DNA of 64,000 nt. Origin: Castanea sativa. Taxonomy: Eukaryota > Streptophyta > Magnoliopsida > Fagales > Fagaceae. Position numbers and translations under genes: made by a program. The notes beneath the pieces are model-generated. The model did not search any database. It was not told the DNA's origin and was given only the letters and a program-made list of their open reading frames with translations. Below are positions 61,401 to 64,000 of this stretch, one piece after another. Positions within the stretch are counted from its first letter, which is position 1, and each line of letters begins with the position of its first letter. The stretch covers positions 11,603,442 through 11,667,441 of the forward strand of contig NC_134023.1 of the NCBI RefSeq assembly GCF_040712315.1. Reading direction: 5' to 3'.

Positions 61401-63878
61401 CTCTACATAGTACACACAAAATGTCACAACTTATTACCCAACTAACTATTCTTTCATTAGTAGATAATCTATCAGTCAAAGCCAACCAAGAGACGAAAGC
61501 ATGCCTTGGGATGGCTTTGGCAAATCAAACAATTTTCCACCAATTGAGTAGGCCTCCTTGGCCTAATTTGGTCCCAAGCACTTGAGATAGAAAAAGTAAC
61601 AAGATCATCAGACCTTGCATATCTCCAATTCCAAGCCTTGTTTAGAATCACAGTCACTAGAGAGTTTAGCATTTAATGAGGTGGCAGCATCATACACTAT
61701 TCTATGCCCAAATTTTTGACAGAGAGAGCCATCTCTATCATGTCACATGTAAGTGTTAGAACCATCCCCCACCAGGACTTGATTAATGGCCTAGCCAAAT
61801 CTCAAAGTTGAAAGTTATTCAAAGTTCTTAATCAAATGAACCAACCTATTTTCTAATTTTTTTCTGATTCAGGCCATATTCCCAAATTCAAACTTATCTA
61901 AGTTTCCACTTTCCACGCCATAAAATCTGTTACACATTTTCCCCTTTATATGGCCTGGTTACATATTCAAATGAACCAACCTATTTTCTGTCCCCTTTTT
62001 TTAAGGCTACTCTTTACACTGGGTAAACTTAAAAAGAACGTATCGTACAATGAAATGAGGCCCATTTTATGCCACTATATTGCAATTTCAAGAAGTGAAT
62101 CTGTAATTAAAAAGAACTTATTTACATCAAACTACTTATAGAGGGTGATGAATTGATGAAAATAAGGGACAAATTACATTTTAATGATTATGGAAATTTA
62201 ATATCCTCATGGATGGCTTAATGTTTGAGTAGTTGTTTAAGATTGTTCAAAATAGACTGGTCAAGAAAAAATCATCTCAGGCTGGCGTTTATTAGATTTG
62301 ATAATCATGGGAACCAATATATGAGTAATTGCATTTTGTGGAGGGTATAGTAGTTTGAGTAATCACAGTTGGTATGAATAAATAATTTCCAAAATTTTTT
62401 TAGTATTAGGAGACTCTGACCAAATAATTGAAGTCATTAGCAAACAAGATTATATATACCAGAAGCATAAAAATAACAGTTTTTTTTTTGTTCCTTCTTT
62501 TCTAGATGTTAGTCAGGTTGGTTACCTAATCTATGAAATGGGATCCATAAGATGACATGCCTGGTAGTTTATAGCTTGCCAGATGTATTGCTTGTATCAT
62601 TGGAAGTAAAAACACTCTGGAAAGCAAGTTTTTTATTTTAAAAATTAAAGTTTTATACCATGCAAAGACAATCTAGTGCTTTGTAGAACATTTATATCGG
62701 GCAACCTGTAATTCCTGCATGATACTTTTCCTTGAATGGTTTAAGGCATAAAATTGAAATTGATTAAAATCGACATGCAATTTCATGGTGAAGATGACCA
62801 CTGACCATTAAGAAACTACATTGTTTTCAAATTTATCTTTATAAATTTTATGTATGAATGGGTATTGTGTGGTTTTGTTTTACATTGTTTGACTTTACTT
62901 GAGACATCAATCAGATAGAAAGTATAAATTACATCTATTAAGCCATCCGTCCTAATTATCCAAACTTTCCTTTTTATATTTACTATAATAGATTAAAATT
63001 ATATGCAGAGTAATATTTTTAAACACATTCTTTAATATTTTGTTTGGTACTTTGTTTGAAATAGGGAACACTTAATGATGGGAGAGTAATTGCTGTGAAG
63101 CAACTGTCTGTAACATCACACCAAGGAAAGAACCAATTCTTGACTGAGATTGCTACAATATCTGCTGTGCAACACCGTAACCTTGTGAAGCTGTATGGAT
63201 GTTGTATTGAGGGAGATAAACGACTCCTTGTGTATGAGTATCTAGAAAATAAAAGTCTTGATCAAGCATTATTTGGTATGTGAACACATCTTTGCTGTTG
63301 CTAACTGATCGTGTAAGTATTTATTTATACTATGTAGATTTAATTTATATGCTTGCATGAGACAGGAAAAAGAACCATGCGTCTTGATTGGTCAACGCGC
63401 TTTGATATATGCTTGGGTGTAGCAAGAGGTTTAGCTTATCTTCATGAGGAGTCACGGCTTCGGATTGTACACAGAGATGTGAAAGCTAGTAATATCCTGC
63501 TTGACTCTGATCTCATCCCCAAAATATCAGACTTTGGCTTGGCCAAGCTTTATGATGATAAAAAGACCCACATAAGCACGCGCGTTGCAGGGACTATGTA
63601 AGATCCTAGAGGCTTAGCTTGTCACGTTGTCTTTCTAAGTTACATAATCTTTTATTTTGTGCATGTAAGATCCTAGAGGCTTAGTTAGATTAGTACTAAT
63701 TTGTGCATGTGATTTTTACTGATGCAGTGGGTATCTTGCACCGGAGTACGCCATGCGTGGGCACCTTACAGAGAAGGCTGATGTGTTTGCCTTTGGTGTT
63801 GTGGCTCTAGAGCTTGTTAGTGGGAGACCAAATTCTGACTCAAGCTTGGAAGAAGAAAAGATATATCTTCTTGAATGG
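49460..63878 (+). CDS. LRR-malectin receptor-like Ser/Thr kinase (At1g56140 type), C-terminus beyond window
   Basis: Exons: 49460-49565, 50257-50443, 52013-52084, 52302-52373, 52468-52539, 52958-53029, 53530-53601, 53719-53790, 53994-54065, 54151-54222, 54339-54410, 54848-54919, 55010-55075, 56478-56543, 56659-56703, 57781-57845, 58465-58838, 59326-59527, 59627-59788, 60325-60443, 63065-63275, 63366-63597, 63728-63878. All join in frame: 902 codons so far. Order: signal peptide (1-28), N-terminal cap with [14 protein letters not shown], LRRs (~95-400), malectin domain (~420-600: [32 protein letters not shown]), transmembrane helix (~627-652), kinase. Kinase motifs: GEGGFG (~695), catalytic Lys 716, HRD Asp 812 (an RD kinase), DFG Asp 830, APE. 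A plasma-membrane receptor; ligand unknown. The last exon lies past the right edge. No defects seen. Confidence 0.96.
52638..52747 (+). mobile_element. SINE in receptor-kinase intron 5
   Basis: A 110-bp element between exact 13-bp direct repeats tgaagaagggttt (52625-52637, 52748-52760). It has an A-box-like tctcaaatggca and a B-box sequence gggttcaaggc, as in tRNA-derived SINEs, and ends in an A-rich tail (attaaaaata). Same orientation as the host gene. Confidence 0.85.
55287..55974. mobile_element. hAT-like non-autonomous element in receptor-kinase intron 13
   Basis: The left end cagggatggacccaagtggg, followed by a G/C-rich palindromic stretch, is typical of plant hAT elements. The right end tcctgggtccgtt is an imperfect inverse of it. 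Flanks share TACCAC (55281-55286, 55975-55980), six of the eight bases expected for hAT. No transposase. The G/C-rich core resembles R1/R2 near positions 580 and 4540. Confidence 0.6.
56826..57187. repeat. 181-bp tandem duplication in receptor-kinase intron 15
   Basis: Two adjacent copies (56826-57006, 57007-57187) differ at only a few positions (for example atgtgg/acgtgg, catcaac/catcggc). The high identity points to a recent event. Exon 15 and exon 16 splice sites are unaffected. Confidence 0.95.
61190..61690 (-). pseudogene. LINE ORF2 fragment (zinc-binding region) in receptor-kinase intron 20
   Basis: The minus strand reads the reverse-transcriptase zinc-binding domain found in plant LINEs: [30 protein letters not shown], then [16 protein letters not shown] and a W-rich tail. 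A frameshift near 61490-61510 and missing flanks show that it is a remnant. It accounts for part of the unusually long 2.6-kb intron; the rest of 60444-63064 shows nothing supported. Confidence 0.8.
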
Positions 63879-64000
63879 GTATGAACAATATTTTAGTGCA
63901 CCATGACAGTCATCGTTCTTTAATTGGATGGATTTTTTTCCTTCCAAAAGTTTCAGTTATATATTTTTGTTTAGATATGTGTTTTGGGTTCATGACAGTC

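Overview
This window looks like nuclear DNA of a eudicot plant, probably a woody species, although the exact species cannot be told from the sequence alone. The evidence is AT-rich intergenic DNA with many microsatellites, GT-AG introns, plant-specific gene families, and dense, nested plant transposons (MULE, CACTA, Harbinger/Tourist-like, L1-type LINEs, SINEs, an endogenous pararetrovirus). No prokaryotic features, rRNA or tRNA genes were seen.

Three host genes can be modelled exon by exon. (1) On the minus strand at 5490-10559 lies an SDE3/MOV10-like helicase paralogue (685 aa, 3 coding exons, plus a 5'UTR intron and TATA-like box near 11307). It stops before the second RecA domain, and its nucleotide-binding motifs are degenerate. 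(2) On the minus strand at 24865-30359 lies an intact NOC2-type ribosome-biogenesis gene (11 coding exons, 736 aa). (3) On the plus strand, from 49460 past the right edge, lies an LRR-malectin receptor kinase of the At1g56140 type. It has 23 exons and 902 codons in the window and lacks only its C-terminal end.

The DNA between these genes is mostly mobile-element debris. 1-4700: one copy of a 350-bp direct repeat (second copy at 16442), a pair of ~300-bp direct repeats, a zf-GRF reading frame with one stop codon, and a deletion-derived MULE transposase converging on it. 13800-18000: microsatellites, two fold-back elements and two ~1-kb TAA-flanked elements. 19800-21735: a broken endogenous caulimovirid whose two parts lie in opposite orientation. 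22739-23495: a CACTA-type element. 32329-32976: a MULE-type miniature element with internal tandem repeats. 34061-34220: a SINE. 35940-42387: a decayed L1-type LINE with a 1.5-kb Harbinger/Tourist-type element inside its endonuclease region. 44154-44550: a 5'-truncated LINE with a 16-bp target duplication. 46600-47785: a duplicated block containing a small MITE. 48048-48969: a third TAA-flanked element carrying a minisatellite. The receptor-kinase introns hold a SINE, a hAT-like element, a fresh 181-bp tandem duplication and a LINE fragment.

The three genes share no evident pathway. They concern RNA silencing or RNA-helicase biology (if the first is functional), 60S ribosome assembly, and cell-surface signalling. 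The most unusual items are the truncated, motif-degenerate SDE3-like gene within a repeat-bracketed block; the convergent zf-GRF/MULE pair; the three related TAA-flanked elements; and the several insertions whose target duplications can be read directly.
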